A DNA stretch of 64,000 nucleotides from Tannerellaceae bacterium. GTDB taxonomy: Bacteria; Bacteroidota; Bacteroidia; Bacteroidales; Tannerellaceae. The notes under the pieces are model-generated. The model was not told the DNA's origin. It searched no databases and saw nothing but the letters and a program-made list of their open reading frames with translations. Positions within the stretch are counted from its first letter, which is position 1. Each line of letters starts with the position of its first letter. Location of the stretch: contig JAISWO010000017.1 of NCBI GenBank assembly GCA_031271045.1, forward strand, positions 1-64,000, read 5' to 3'. A program made the position numbers and the translations under genes. Shown in pieces: positions 45,798-55,162 of this stretch.

Positions 45798-47042
45798 ATG
45801 GCCAAAACAGGAGAGATTTGTGCATTTTGCGGAAGAAGCAGCCAAGAGGCAAAGGTGTTTATCAACGGTATGTCGGGAGCCATCTGCGATAGCTGCGCCG
45901 TGCGTGCTTACGAAATGGTGATGGAACAAGGTCGACATTCGAAGATCCCTTTCGGGTTGAACCAGAAAGAACTCCCTAAACCGGAAGACATCAAAAATCA
46001 CCTCGACCAATACGTAATTGGCCAAGAAGAAGCCAAACGCTATCTATCCGTTTCGGTCTATAACCATTACAAACGCATACTACAGAAAGTGACACCCGAT
46101 GATGATGTGGAAATAGAAAAGTCGAATATCATCATGGTCGGCGCTACCGGTACGGGGAAAACCCTGCTGGCGCGTACGATAGCCAAACTGCTCCATGTTC
46201 CTTTTGCTATTGTAGATGCCACTGTGCTTACAGAGGCCGGTTATGTGGGTGAAGATGTTGAAAGTATTCTGACACGCCTGCTTCAAGCCGCCGATTACCA
46301 TGTTGACATGGCTCAGCGGGGTATTGTCTTTATTGATGAAATCGACAAGATCGCACGTAAAAGCGATAATCCCTCCATCACGCGGGATGTGAGCGGAGAA
46401 GGAGTTCAGCAAGGATTACTGAAACTGCTGGAAGGCTCCATTGTGAATGTGCCTCCACAGGGCGGCAGAAAGCATCCCGAACAAAAAATGATAGCAGTAG
46501 ACACCAAAAATATTTTGTTCATTTGCGGTGGTGCATTCGATGGCATCGAAAAGAAAATAGCCCAGCGCTTGAACGCCCGTGTAATTGGATACGTAGCAGG
46601 GAAGGAAACGAATCAGTTGGATAAGGATAACATGTTGAAATACATCACGCCTACCGATTTGAAATCTTATGGCCTAATACCGGAGATTATCGGTCGTTTA
46701 CCTATTCTTACTTATCTGAAGCCATTGGACCGAAATGCACTACGCAACATTCTTACCGAGCCGAAAAATTCGATTATTAAGCAATACCTCAAACTATTTG
46801 AGATGGACGGAATCAAACTTTCATTCGATGAAGACACGTATGAATTTATTGTTGACAAAGCATTAGAGTTTAAACTGGGAGCCAGAGGACTGCGTTCGAT
46901 TGTCGAAGTTATTATGATAGACGCCATGTATAGTATGCCCTCTGAACAGGTAGAAGAATTTCGAGTCACACTGGTGTATGCGAAAGAAAAATTTGAAAAG
47001 TCGGATACCAGCCACTTGCTGGCGCATAAAGACAGGTGTTAA
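45798..47042 (+). CDS. clpX: ATP-dependent Clp protease ATP-binding subunit ClpX
   Basis: A 414-residue AAA+ unfoldase. The N-terminal zinc-binding domain ([16 protein letters not shown]) is followed by Walker A GATGTGKT, Walker [12 protein letters not shown], the RKS-type pore segment and the sensor 2 region [11 protein letters not shown]. It recognises substrates and feeds them to ClpP. Coupled in order with clpP and followed 12 bp later by recQ. Confidence 0.97.
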   Translation: MAKTGEICAFCGRSSQEAKVFINGMSGAICDSCAVRAYEMVMEQGRHSKIPFGLNQKELPKPEDIKNHLDQYVIGQEEAKRYLSVSVYNHYKRILQKVTPDDDVEIEKSNIIMVGATGTGKTLLARTIAKLLHVPFAIVDATVLTEAGYVGEDVESILTRLLQAADYHVDMAQRGIVFIDEIDKIARKSDNPSITRDVSGEGVQQGLLKLLEGSIVNVPPQGGRKHPEQKMIAVDTKNILFICGGAFDGIEKKIAQRLNARVIGYVAGKETNQLDKDNMLKYITPTDLKSYGLIPEIIGRLPILTYLKPLDRNALRNILTEPKNSIIKQYLKLFEMDGIKLSFDEDTYEFIVDKALEFKLGARGLRSIVEVIMIDAMYSMPSEQVEEFRVTLVYAKEKFEKSDTSHLLAHKDRC

Positions 47043-47054
47043 CAATAAACATGT

Positions 47055-49238
47055 ATGGCAAAAAGGGATATTCTAACTGAAAAGCTGAAGTTACATTTTG
47101 GTTTTGATACCTTTAAAGGAAATCAGAAAGCGATAATTGAAAACGTACTGGCAGGCAATGACACCTTCGTTTTGATGCCGACAGGTGGAGGTAAATCCTT
47201 ATGTTATCAGTTACCGTCCCTTCTGATGGGAGGTACCGCCATTGTGATATCTCCCTTGATTGCACTGATGAAGAATCAGGTGGATGCCATGCGCACGTTC
47301 AGCGAAGAAGACGGGGTGGCTCACTTCTTGAATTCTTCTTTGAACAAATCAGCCATAGACCAGGTAAAGGAAGACCTTTTGTCGGGACGCACCAAACTTT
47401 TGTATGTAGCTCCCGAATCCTTGACAAAGGAAGAGAATGTAGAATTCTTGCGCCAGATAAAAATTTCATTTTATGCCGTTGATGAAGCGCACTGTATTTC
47501 GGAATGGGGACATGATTTTCGACCGGAATATCGTCGTATTCGTCCGATAATAAATGAAATAAATAAACGCCCTGTAATTGCGTTGACCGCTACGGCAACC
47601 CCCAAAGTTCAACACGATATTCAGAAGAATCTGGGAATGACAGATGCCATCGTTTTTAAGTCGTCGTTCAACCGTTCGAACTTATATTATGAAGTCAGAC
47701 AAAAAGGGCAGGATGTAGATCGGGAGATTATCAAATATATCAAAGCCAATGAAGGCAAATCGGGTATTATCTATTGTCTGAGCCGGAGAAAAGTAGAAGA
47801 GTTTGCAGATATACTGAAAGCAAACGGGATCAAAGCATTGCCGTATCATGCAGGAATGGATTCGCAACAACGAACGATGAATCAGGATGCTTTCTTGATG
47901 GAACAAGTGGATGTGATTGTTGCTACCATTGCCTTCGGAATGGGGATAGACAAACCCGATGTCCGTTATGTAATCCATTATGACATACCGAAAAGCTTAG
48001 AAGGTTATTATCAGGAAACCGGGCGATCCGGACGGGATGGTGGTGAAGGACAATGTATTGCTTTTTATGCTTATAAAGATTTGCAAAAGCTGGAAAAGTT
48101 TATGCAAGGCAAACCGGTGGCAGAGCAAGAAATAGGGAAACAATTATTATTAGAAACGGCCGCATATGCAGAAACAGCCATGTGCCGCCGTAAGGTATTG
48201 TTGCATTATTTTGGTGAAGAGTATTTGGAGGATAATTGTGGGAGTTGTGATAATTGTTTGAACCCTAAAAAACAAGTGGAAGCAAAAGATCTGTTGAGCG
48301 CTGTACTTGAAGTAATAAGCGTATTGAAAGAAAAATTTAAGGCCGAATATATTGTCAATATATTAATAGGAAACGAAACTGCCGAAATACAATCGTATAA
48401 ACACAGGGAATTGTCGGATATTTTTGGATCGGGACAGGATGAAGACGACAAGACATGGAACGCTGTAATTCGGCAAGCGCTCATAGCCGGCTATTTGACA
48501 AAAGACATTGAGAACTATGGTTTGCTTAAAATCACAGAAAAAGGGAGAATCTTTCTTGAAAGTCCCGAATCGTTTAAAATCACAAAAGATAATGAATTTG
48601 ATGATGATGACGAAGACGTTCTGGTACGTGGAAGCGCAACCTGTGCTGTAGATCCTATATTATATTCGATGATGAAAGATCTTCGCAAAAAGCTTTCCAA
48701 ACGTTTGGAAGTTCCACCTTTCGTGATTTTTCAAGATCCATCTCTTGAAGCGATGGCCACGACTTATCCTGTGACATTGGAGGAACTGCAGAATATACCC
48801 GGAGTAGGAGCGGGAAAGGCCAGACGTTACGGCGAAGAATTTATTGCACTTATCCGTAAACATGTAGAAGAAAATGAGATAGAACGTCCTGAGGACCTGC
48901 GTGTACGCACAGTTGCGAATAAGTCGAAGCTTAAAGTATGGATAGTGCAGAGCATCGACCGGAAGGTAGCATTAGACGATATAGCCTTGACCAAAGGGTT
49001 GGAATTTACTGAGTTACTGGATGAAATAGAAGCAATAGTGTATTCGGGAACACGTATAAACATTGATTATTTTCTGAACGATGTGATGGATGAAGATCAT
49101 ATAGAAAACATCTATGAGTACTTTAATGACTCGGAGACAGACGATCTGGAAAATGCCATCGAAGAATTGGGAATTGAATATACGGAAGAAGAGATTCGTC
49201 TGGTTCGTGTAAAATTTCTTTCCGAAATGGCTAATTAA
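47055..49238 (+). CDS. recQ: RecQ DNA helicase (third of three)
   Basis: A 727-residue RecQ with Walker A MPTGGGKS, DEAHCISEWGHDFRPEY, ETGRSGRDGG, RQC zinc cluster (HYFGEEYLEDNCGSCDNC), HRDC domain (about residues 530-615) and an extra C-terminal region of about 110 residues after KLKVWIVQSI resembling a helix-turn-helix or UvrD-type tail. It is the longest of the three copies. It is attached to the tig-clpP-clpX run, 12 bp after clpX. A 130-bp gap follows. Confidence 0.95.
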   Translation: MAKRDILTEKLKLHFGFDTFKGNQKAIIENVLAGNDTFVLMPTGGGKSLCYQLPSLLMGGTAIVISPLIALMKNQVDAMRTFSEEDGVAHFLNSSLNKSAIDQVKEDLLSGRTKLLYVAPESLTKEENVEFLRQIKISFYAVDEAHCISEWGHDFRPEYRRIRPIINEINKRPVIALTATATPKVQHDIQKNLGMTDAIVFKSSFNRSNLYYEVRQKGQDVDREIIKYIKANEGKSGIIYCLSRRKVEEFADILKANGIKALPYHAGMDSQQRTMNQDAFLMEQVDVIVATIAFGMGIDKPDVRYVIHYDIPKSLEGYYQETGRSGRDGGEGQCIAFYAYKDLQKLEKFMQGKPVAEQEIGKQLLLETAAYAETAMCRRKVLLHYFGEEYLEDNCGSCDNCLNPKKQVEAKDLLSAVLEVISVLKEKFKAEYIVNILIGNETAEIQSYKHRELSDIFGSGQDEDDKTWNAVIRQALIAGYLTKDIENYGLLKITEKGRIFLESPESFKITKDNEFDDDDEDVLVRGSATCAVDPILYSMMKDLRKKLSKRLEVPPFVIFQDPSLEAMATTYPVTLEELQNIPGVGAGKARRYGEEFIALIRKHVEENEIERPEDLRVRTVANKSKLKVWIVQSIDRKVALDDIALTKGLEFTELLDEIEAIVYSGTRINIDYFLNDVMDEDHIENIYEYFNDSETDDLENAIEELGIEYTEEEIRLVRVKFLSEMAN

Positions 49239-49370
49239 TGTTGTCGGTTTCAAACAAGAGACATTTACATATTATAAAAAACATAAAAACGACGTTGAGG
49301 CATACTATTTAGATTGTTGCAACGTTTGTAAAAGATGATAGTTTGATGATATTTTGTAATGTGTTTGAAT

Positions 49371-51011
49371 ATGGAAAGACAATTTCGAATAAAAAAAATC
49401 GTAGTAGCAGTATTTGCTCTTGTCTGTTTGACAGGAAAAGCACAAACAATGCCTGATTCCGTAATAATGGTAGTAGGAGACAAGCATGTGCCTCTCTCGG
49501 AGTTTTTGTATATTGCCCGTAAAAACAATGAGGTAGACTTCTCGAATAAAAAATCGGCAGATAAATACGTCGAGATGTTTAAAAATTTCAAATTGAAAGT
49601 ATTAGAAGCCGAACATCAAGGTTTAAGCGCCACTCCCACATTCGAGCAAGAACTGGAAATGTATAAAGCCCAACTGATTGCCGGTTATCTGTCGGACCGG
49701 AAGGGGGAAGAAGCCGCCGCCCGAGCTATCTATGAAAGGGAAAGCGAATGTCTGACATTAACCCAGATTCTGATTCCTTTTACGAAAGAACAATGTGTGA
49801 CGAAAGATACGATTCGCCACTATGAAAAAGCGTTGGAAATATATAATCGTGTTTGCGCTGGAGAAGACTTTGATACATTGGGTATCCGCCTATTGGAAGA
49901 TACGCAAAGCAAGCAGAAACGTCTGATGCCCGGTGTCGAAGCTGACGATAGCGTAATAACGGTTAGATATGAATATATCCCCCGATTTCTCCCAATGCAG
50001 AAATTAAAAGTTTTTGAAAATAAAGCTTACTCTACGCCTGTAGGAAAAGTTTCATTCCCGGTGCGAACCTCCAATGGATACTCCATTATAAAAGTACATG
50101 CCCGGCAACCGAACTTTAGGTATATCCAACTTGCTTATATCAATATTCCCTATATTGTCGATTCTGTCACACGCAGCAAAGAAATGGTGGAAAATCTTGC
50201 CAAAGAGGCTTATGCAAAGGCATCCTCAGGAGAAGATTTCGCGGCATTAGTGAAAACTTATTCGGTTGACACGGCAGGAAATGGGGTTTTACCCAAATAT
50301 ACCCCAGGTCAATTGCAGCCGTTTATTGAAGATGCCGTGCGCGCTCTTTCCAATCCCGGAGATATAACCCCGCCACTTTTGTCTGAAGAAGGCGCTTACA
50401 TATTTAAGTTGATAGAAAGAAAAGACAGGCCATCATTTGATGAAGTAAAGGATGAAATTATCAGCGATATGGGAAAAACAGAGTTGAATTTTGACCTGTA
50501 TAGAGCCTTTGATGATTATCTGAAGAAAGAATACGATTATACTTTTTATCCGGACGCTTATGCCGAATTAGAAGAATTATGTGATGAATATTTTCCGAGT
50601 AACGATAACTTCTGGGCAAAAGCAAAAGATATGGATAAAACCCTGATTCTTATAAATGGGGAAGCTTTTCCGCAAAAAGAATTTGCTTATTATATGCAAA
50701 GCAAACCTTTTTCTGCAAAGACCTACTCTAAAGATTTTATGAAGGAAATGTTTGATCTTTTTGTGCGGGATATGGCAACGACATATGAGCGTAATAATTT
50801 GGAAATTAAATATCCGGAAATTCCGCATTTGATTCAGGAATATCGGGATGGTATATTACTTTTTGAATTGAGTAATGAGAAAATATGGACTAAACCCGTA
50901 GAAGAACAGGTTACATTAGAGGAGAAATGGATAAAAGAATTGAATGAAAAGTATCCTGTTACGATCAATTCAAAATTGTTGAAAAAACTAATTGGGAAAA
51001 AGCAGAGATGA
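49371..51011 (+). CDS. Periplasmic PpiC-type peptidyl-prolyl isomerase with two repeats
   Basis: About 546 residues, signal peptide ending near TGKAQT. Two parvulin-like modules follow: the first around residues 130-245 (LTLTQILIPF to SNGYSIIKVHA), the second around 250-355 (YIQLAYINIPY to GAYIFKLIERK). The C-terminal 180 residues are helical. It is a SurA/PrsA-like chaperone for outer-membrane proteins. An ATG four codons upstream is possible. It overlaps the next gene by 4 bp. Confidence 0.88.
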   Translation: MERQFRIKKIVVAVFALVCLTGKAQTMPDSVIMVVGDKHVPLSEFLYIARKNNEVDFSNKKSADKYVEMFKNFKLKVLEAEHQGLSATPTFEQELEMYKAQLIAGYLSDRKGEEAAARAIYERESECLTLTQILIPFTKEQCVTKDTIRHYEKALEIYNRVCAGEDFDTLGIRLLEDTQSKQKRLMPGVEADDSVITVRYEYIPRFLPMQKLKVFENKAYSTPVGKVSFPVRTSNGYSIIKVHARQPNFRYIQLAYINIPYIVDSVTRSKEMVENLAKEAYAKASSGEDFAALVKTYSVDTAGNGVLPKYTPGQLQPFIEDAVRALSNPGDITPPLLSEEGAYIFKLIERKDRPSFDEVKDEIISDMGKTELNFDLYRAFDDYLKKEYDYTFYPDAYAELEELCDEYFPSNDNFWAKAKDMDKTLILINGEAFPQKEFAYYMQSKPFSAKTYSKDFMKEMFDLFVRDMATTYERNNLEIKYPEIPHLIQEYRDGILLFELSNEKIWTKPVEEQVTLEEKWIKELNEKYPVTINSKLLKKLIGKKQR

Positions 51012-51862
51012 GGGGCTATTTCATTATCCTTATTGTATGTGCGTTATGTTCGTGCGAAAGGAAACAAACCTCTGGTATGGATGTATTAGCGAAAGTGAAG
51101 GACAGGACACTCATTCGCGAGGAAGTACTCCGGATGATACCCAAAGGAGCCTCTTCGGCGGATAGTTTGTTGATTGCTGAAAGTTTTATAAAGAAGTGGG
51201 TTAAAGACGCTTTGGTTTATGATGTAGCATTGCGCAATCTGAATGATGAAAAGGAAGAAATAGAACAACTTGTAGAAGCATATCGTTATTCGTTGTTTCG
51301 TTATCGTTATCAGGAGCAATTAATAAAAGAAAAGCTATCCGCAGATATACGGGTGACCGACAGGATAAACTATTACGAAGAGAATCAAAAGAAATTCATT
51401 TTGGATAAGGGACTTATTAAAGGTCTCTTCCTGAAAATACCAGCCGATGCGCCAGGATTATCTGACATAAAGATTTGGTATAAATCAAGTTCTGTAGAGT
51501 CGTTAGAAAAAATAGAGAAGTATAGCATACAAAATGCGATCTTTTATGATTATTTTTACGACCGATGGGTGGATTTCGATGATGTAATGTCGAATATACC
51601 TATTCATATAGGCAGTACGAACAATTTTTTGAAGAATAACAAGACGTTGGAATTATCCGATAGCAGTTATTGTTATTTATTGAATATCAAAGAATATCTT
51701 CCCATAGGGAGTCTCACTCCTTACGAATATGCCGAGCCGCAGATCATTGAAATGCTGATTAATCAGCGTAAAATGGAGTTTCTGAGAAACTTTGAAGAAG
51801 ATCTGTATCAGGATGCTATCAAAAGAGGAGATGTTGTTTTTGGTGAAACAGAGGAATCATAA
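51008..51862 (+). CDS. SurA-N-like lipoprotein
   Basis: A 284-residue lipoprotein (lipobox ALCSC near residue 15). The helical N-terminal part (AESFIKKWVKDALVYDVAL) resembles the chaperone domain of SurA/PpiD, but a PPIase module is not clear. It probably assists the two flanking isomerases in periplasmic folding. Its ATG overlaps the previous stop by 4 bp. It ends 24 bp before the next gene. Confidence 0.8.
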   Translation: MRGYFIILIVCALCSCERKQTSGMDVLAKVKDRTLIREEVLRMIPKGASSADSLLIAESFIKKWVKDALVYDVALRNLNDEKEEIEQLVEAYRYSLFRYRYQEQLIKEKLSADIRVTDRINYYEENQKKFILDKGLIKGLFLKIPADAPGLSDIKIWYKSSSVESLEKIEKYSIQNAIFYDYFYDRWVDFDDVMSNIPIHIGSTNNFLKNNKTLELSDSSYCYLLNIKEYLPIGSLTPYEYAEPQIIEMLINQRKMEFLRNFEEDLYQDAIKRGDVVFGETEES

Positions 51863-51886
51863 GTAAATCGATAAAAGAGTAACATA

Positions 51887-53245
51887 ATGAAAAAGATTTG
51901 TGTTGTAATTTTTCTGATGGGATGTTCTCTTATTGAGGCTCAGGAAAATGTGATTGATGAAATCGTATGGGTTGTAGGTGACGACGCTATCTTGCGTTCA
52001 GATATTGAAACGCAACGTTTGATCATGCAAAATGAAGGACAACGCTTGGATGGAGACCCTTATTGCGTGCTCCCCGAACAGATGGCTATACAGAAACTTT
52101 TCCTACACCAGGCAAAGATTGACAGTATAGATGTAAGCGAAGCGCAAATACTCCAGCGCGTAGAGCAGTGGATGAACAATGCTGTAAATGTGTTCGGTTC
52201 GAGAGAAAAGATGGAAGAATATTTTAATATGAAATATTCCCAGATCAAGGAACAAAGAAAAGAATTGATGCGCGATCAACAGATCGTTCAACAGATGCAA
52301 AACCAATTGGTTGGCGAGATAAAATTAACTCCTTCGGATGTGAGGAAATTCTATAATCAAATTCCTAAAGACAGTTTGCCGAATATTTCAACAACGGTTG
52401 AAGTACAGATTGTTACTATGGAACCCAAAATTCCGCTTGAGGAAACAGACGCTATTAAGGCGCGTTTGCGTGCATTTACTGAGCAAATTAACAGTGGGCA
52501 ATATTCATTCTCCGCTTTAGCCCGCTTGTATTCGGAAGATAAAGAGTCGGCAGCCAGAGGAGGCGAATTGGGCTTCATGGGCAAAACGGCATTGCTCGCT
52601 GAATTTGCGAATGTGGCATTTAACCTAACAGATCCCAAACGTGTGTCCAATATTGTGGAAACAGAATATGGCTTCCATATCATTCAGTTGATAGAAAAAA
52701 GAGGCGATCGCATAAACTGTCGTCATATCTTGTTGCGCCCCCGGGTATCGGAAAAAGAATTAACGGAAGCAACCCTCCGTTTAGATTCTTTATGCAGAGA
52801 TTTACAAGCGGATAAATTTACATTTGAAGAAGCCGCCACGTATATCTCGTATGATAAGGATACACGCAATAATAAAGGTTTGATGGTGAACCAAGACTAT
52901 GAAAGTAATAATGCCGGCACGTCTAAGTTTGAATTGCAGGAACTCCCGCCTGAAATAGGAAAAATTGTTTACGATATGAACGTAGGAGAGATCTCCCGGC
53001 CATTCACCATGATGACCAGTAAACAGAAAGAAGTCGTGGCTATTGTGAAACTAAAGTCAAGGGCAGAAGCTCATAAAGCAAATATGACGGATGACTATCT
53101 GGCACTTAAGAATATGGTTGAAGTTCGTAAAAGAGAAGAGCTACTGAATAACTGGATTATCCAGAAACAGAAGACAACCTATGTGCGTATCAGTGAAGGC
53201 TGGCGTAATTGTGATTTCCGCTACCCGGGATGGATTAAAGAATGA
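51887..53245 (+). CDS. SurA-like peptidyl-prolyl isomerase
   Basis: A 452-residue secreted chaperone (signal ends near EAQEN). The N-terminal SurA-like helical domain is followed by two rotamase modules. The first contains GGELGFMGKTALLAEFANVAF and GFHIIQLIEKRG, the second NCRHILLRPRVSE. This is the clearest SurA homologue of the three. It should fold outer-membrane barrels. A 4-bp overlap couples it to the OstA-like gene. Confidence 0.93.
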   Translation: MKKICVVIFLMGCSLIEAQENVIDEIVWVVGDDAILRSDIETQRLIMQNEGQRLDGDPYCVLPEQMAIQKLFLHQAKIDSIDVSEAQILQRVEQWMNNAVNVFGSREKMEEYFNMKYSQIKEQRKELMRDQQIVQQMQNQLVGEIKLTPSDVRKFYNQIPKDSLPNISTTVEVQIVTMEPKIPLEETDAIKARLRAFTEQINSGQYSFSALARLYSEDKESAARGGELGFMGKTALLAEFANVAFNLTDPKRVSNIVETEYGFHIIQLIEKRGDRINCRHILLRPRVSEKELTEATLRLDSLCRDLQADKFTFEEAATYISYDKDTRNNKGLMVNQDYESNNAGTSKFELQELPPEIGKIVYDMNVGEISRPFTMMTSKQKEVVAIVKLKSRAEAHKANMTDDYLALKNMVEVRKREELLNNWIIQKQKTTYVRISEGWRNCDFRYPGWIKE

Positions 53246-54813
53246 AAATAACAGGCAAAATACTTCTTATTGCATTATGTAATCTGTTTTTTCTTTGCGC
53301 CTATGCGCAGACGGATTCGGTGACTCCGAAGAAGACAAAGGTTTATTTGGAACATGCAAATACTTTGTCGTTCAATAAAACAATTAATCCGGATTATAAA
53401 GTCATGATAGGGGATGTCGTGTTTCGGCACGACAGTTCGTATATGTATTGCGACAGCGCCTACTTTTATGAACTCACTAATTCTTTAGAAGCATTCAGCA
53501 ACGTGAGGATGGAACAAGGTGATACCTTGTTTATCTATGGCAACTGGCTGTATTATGATGGAAATACCCAGTTGGCACGCCTGCGCAAGGATGTCAGGAT
53601 GATAAACAACCAGGTGACGCTTTTTACCGATAGCCTTAATTACAACCGGATGGAAAATATCGGGTATTATTTTGATGGAGGAAGGATTGTGGATGAAGAT
53701 AATGAGCTGTCTTCCTTCTTCGGACAGTATTCGCCAGACACTAAAATCGCCGTCTTCAATGATAGTGTGGAACTTGTGAACCCTCAATTTATCCTCTATT
53801 CAGATACGCTTCATTACAACACGGATACTAAAATAGCAACCATCCTTGGCCCTTCCGTCATTGAGTCGGACAGCGGAACTGTTTACTCTTCCAAGGGATG
53901 GTATAATACGAGCGCCAACACTTCCTTGTTGCTGGATCGTTCGCTCGTTGTTTCGGGCAACCAGTTCCTGATGGGCGATTCGATATTTTATAACAGGGAT
54001 AGCGGTTTTTCGGAAGTCTTTGGCAATATGTCGTTACGGGATACGTCGCAAATGATCGTACTGGAAGGACAATATGGTTATTACAACGAGAAGACGGAAT
54101 TTGCCTTCGCTACCGATAGTGCACGCTTCCTGGAATACTCACAGGGGGATACGTCGTATTTACATGCCGACACCTTGCTGATGTTTACGATAGACACGGC
54201 GTACAGGGAACTCAAGGCTTATCACGGAGCCCGTTTTTACAGGATAGACTTGCAAGCCGTCGGAGATTCGATGATATTCAATACCCGCGACTCTATATTA
54301 TATATGTATAGCGAACCGGTGCTTTGGAATGACAACTATCAGCTCTATGGAGATACGATATTGGTTTACATGAACGATAGCACGGTGGATTATGTGCACA
54401 TCATACAATTTGCTTTTGCCGTACAATACATCGACACGACGTATTACAATCAGTTGAGAGGAAATGACATGGTCGCTTATTTTGAAGGAAAATCCCTGAA
54501 ACAGATAGATGTCAGCGGAAACGCCGAATCCATCTACTACACCATGGACGAGGAAAGCATGATCGGTTTGAACCGGACACAAAGCGCTTACCTCACGATC
54601 TGGCTGGAGAACAATGAACTGGAACGTCTGAAGATCTGGCCCAACTCGGAAGGAGATTTAATCCCTATCCCCGATCTGCTTCCGGCTCAGAAGACACTGA
54701 GGGACTTCTATTGGTTTGATTACCTGAGGCCGGTGGACAAGGACGACATCTACCGGAAAGTGAAAAAGAAAGCCGGAGACGCCCCCAAGAGAAGTAACAG
54801 GTTTGTGCAATAG
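53242..54813 (+). CDS. OstA-like outer-membrane assembly protein
   Basis: A 523-residue secreted protein with signal ending near AYAQTD. It is built of repeated beta-strand segments of the OstA/LptA kind (GDVVFRHDSSYMYCDSAYFY, then LFTDSLNYN, FNDSVELVN). OstA-fold proteins bind and carry lipopolysaccharide, so this is likely the LptA-like bridge or LptD-like N-terminal partner. No C-terminal barrel is evident. Its start overlaps the SurA-like gene, consistent with a joint role in envelope building. Confidence 0.88.
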   Translation: MKITGKILLIALCNLFFLCAYAQTDSVTPKKTKVYLEHANTLSFNKTINPDYKVMIGDVVFRHDSSYMYCDSAYFYELTNSLEAFSNVRMEQGDTLFIYGNWLYYDGNTQLARLRKDVRMINNQVTLFTDSLNYNRMENIGYYFDGGRIVDEDNELSSFFGQYSPDTKIAVFNDSVELVNPQFILYSDTLHYNTDTKIATILGPSVIESDSGTVYSSKGWYNTSANTSLLLDRSLVVSGNQFLMGDSIFYNRDSGFSEVFGNMSLRDTSQMIVLEGQYGYYNEKTEFAFATDSARFLEYSQGDTSYLHADTLLMFTIDTAYRELKAYHGARFYRIDLQAVGDSMIFNTRDSILYMYSEPVLWNDNYQLYGDTILVYMNDSTVDYVHIIQFAFAVQYIDTTYYNQLRGNDMVAYFEGKSLKQIDVSGNAESIYYTMDEESMIGLNRTQSAYLTIWLENNELERLKIWPNSEGDLIPIPDLLPAQKTLRDFYWFDYLRPVDKDDIYRKVKKKAGDAPKRSNRFVQ

Positions 54814-54856
54814 CACCTGGGGGATATTCATCTATTCATCCGTAAATTTTAAATGT

Positions 54857-55162
54857 ATGGGACTCTTTTATTTTTACAACGTACGCAAACCCAAGCAGTT
54901 TGACTACAAACCCCTGTATTACGATCCGCGCAAAGAAGCGATGGACGAACGTAAGCTAAAAGTAAAACGCGAGCTGGGACTGGAAATCTCGAAAGAAGAA
55001 TACAAGCCCCAGATTAAAGGTTCTTTTGTGCAAGGGACGACACATCTGAGGAAAAGTCGCCTCAGGGGAGACGACTCACGCTCAAGGCAGTACAAGAACG
55101 TGCGACTGGCCGTCTTCCTCTCGCTGCTGCTGGCGGCATTGTTCTTTTTCTTCTGGAAATGA
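54857..55162 (+). CDS. Small C-tail-anchored membrane protein
   Basis: A 101-residue protein. It is basic and charged through residue 80 (YYDPRKEAMDERKLKVKREL), with a C-terminal hydrophobic anchor (LAVFLSLLLAALFFFFW). The family is unknown. It lies between the OstA-like gene and mutL, overlapping mutL by 4 bp. The chosen ATG gives MGLFYFYNVRKPKQFDY. A longer frame from 54803 has no protein-like start. Confidence 0.75.
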   Translation: MGLFYFYNVRKPKQFDYKPLYYDPRKEAMDERKLKVKRELGLEISKEEYKPQIKGSFVQGTTHLRKSRLRGDDSRSRQYKNVRLAVFLSLLLAALFFFFWK

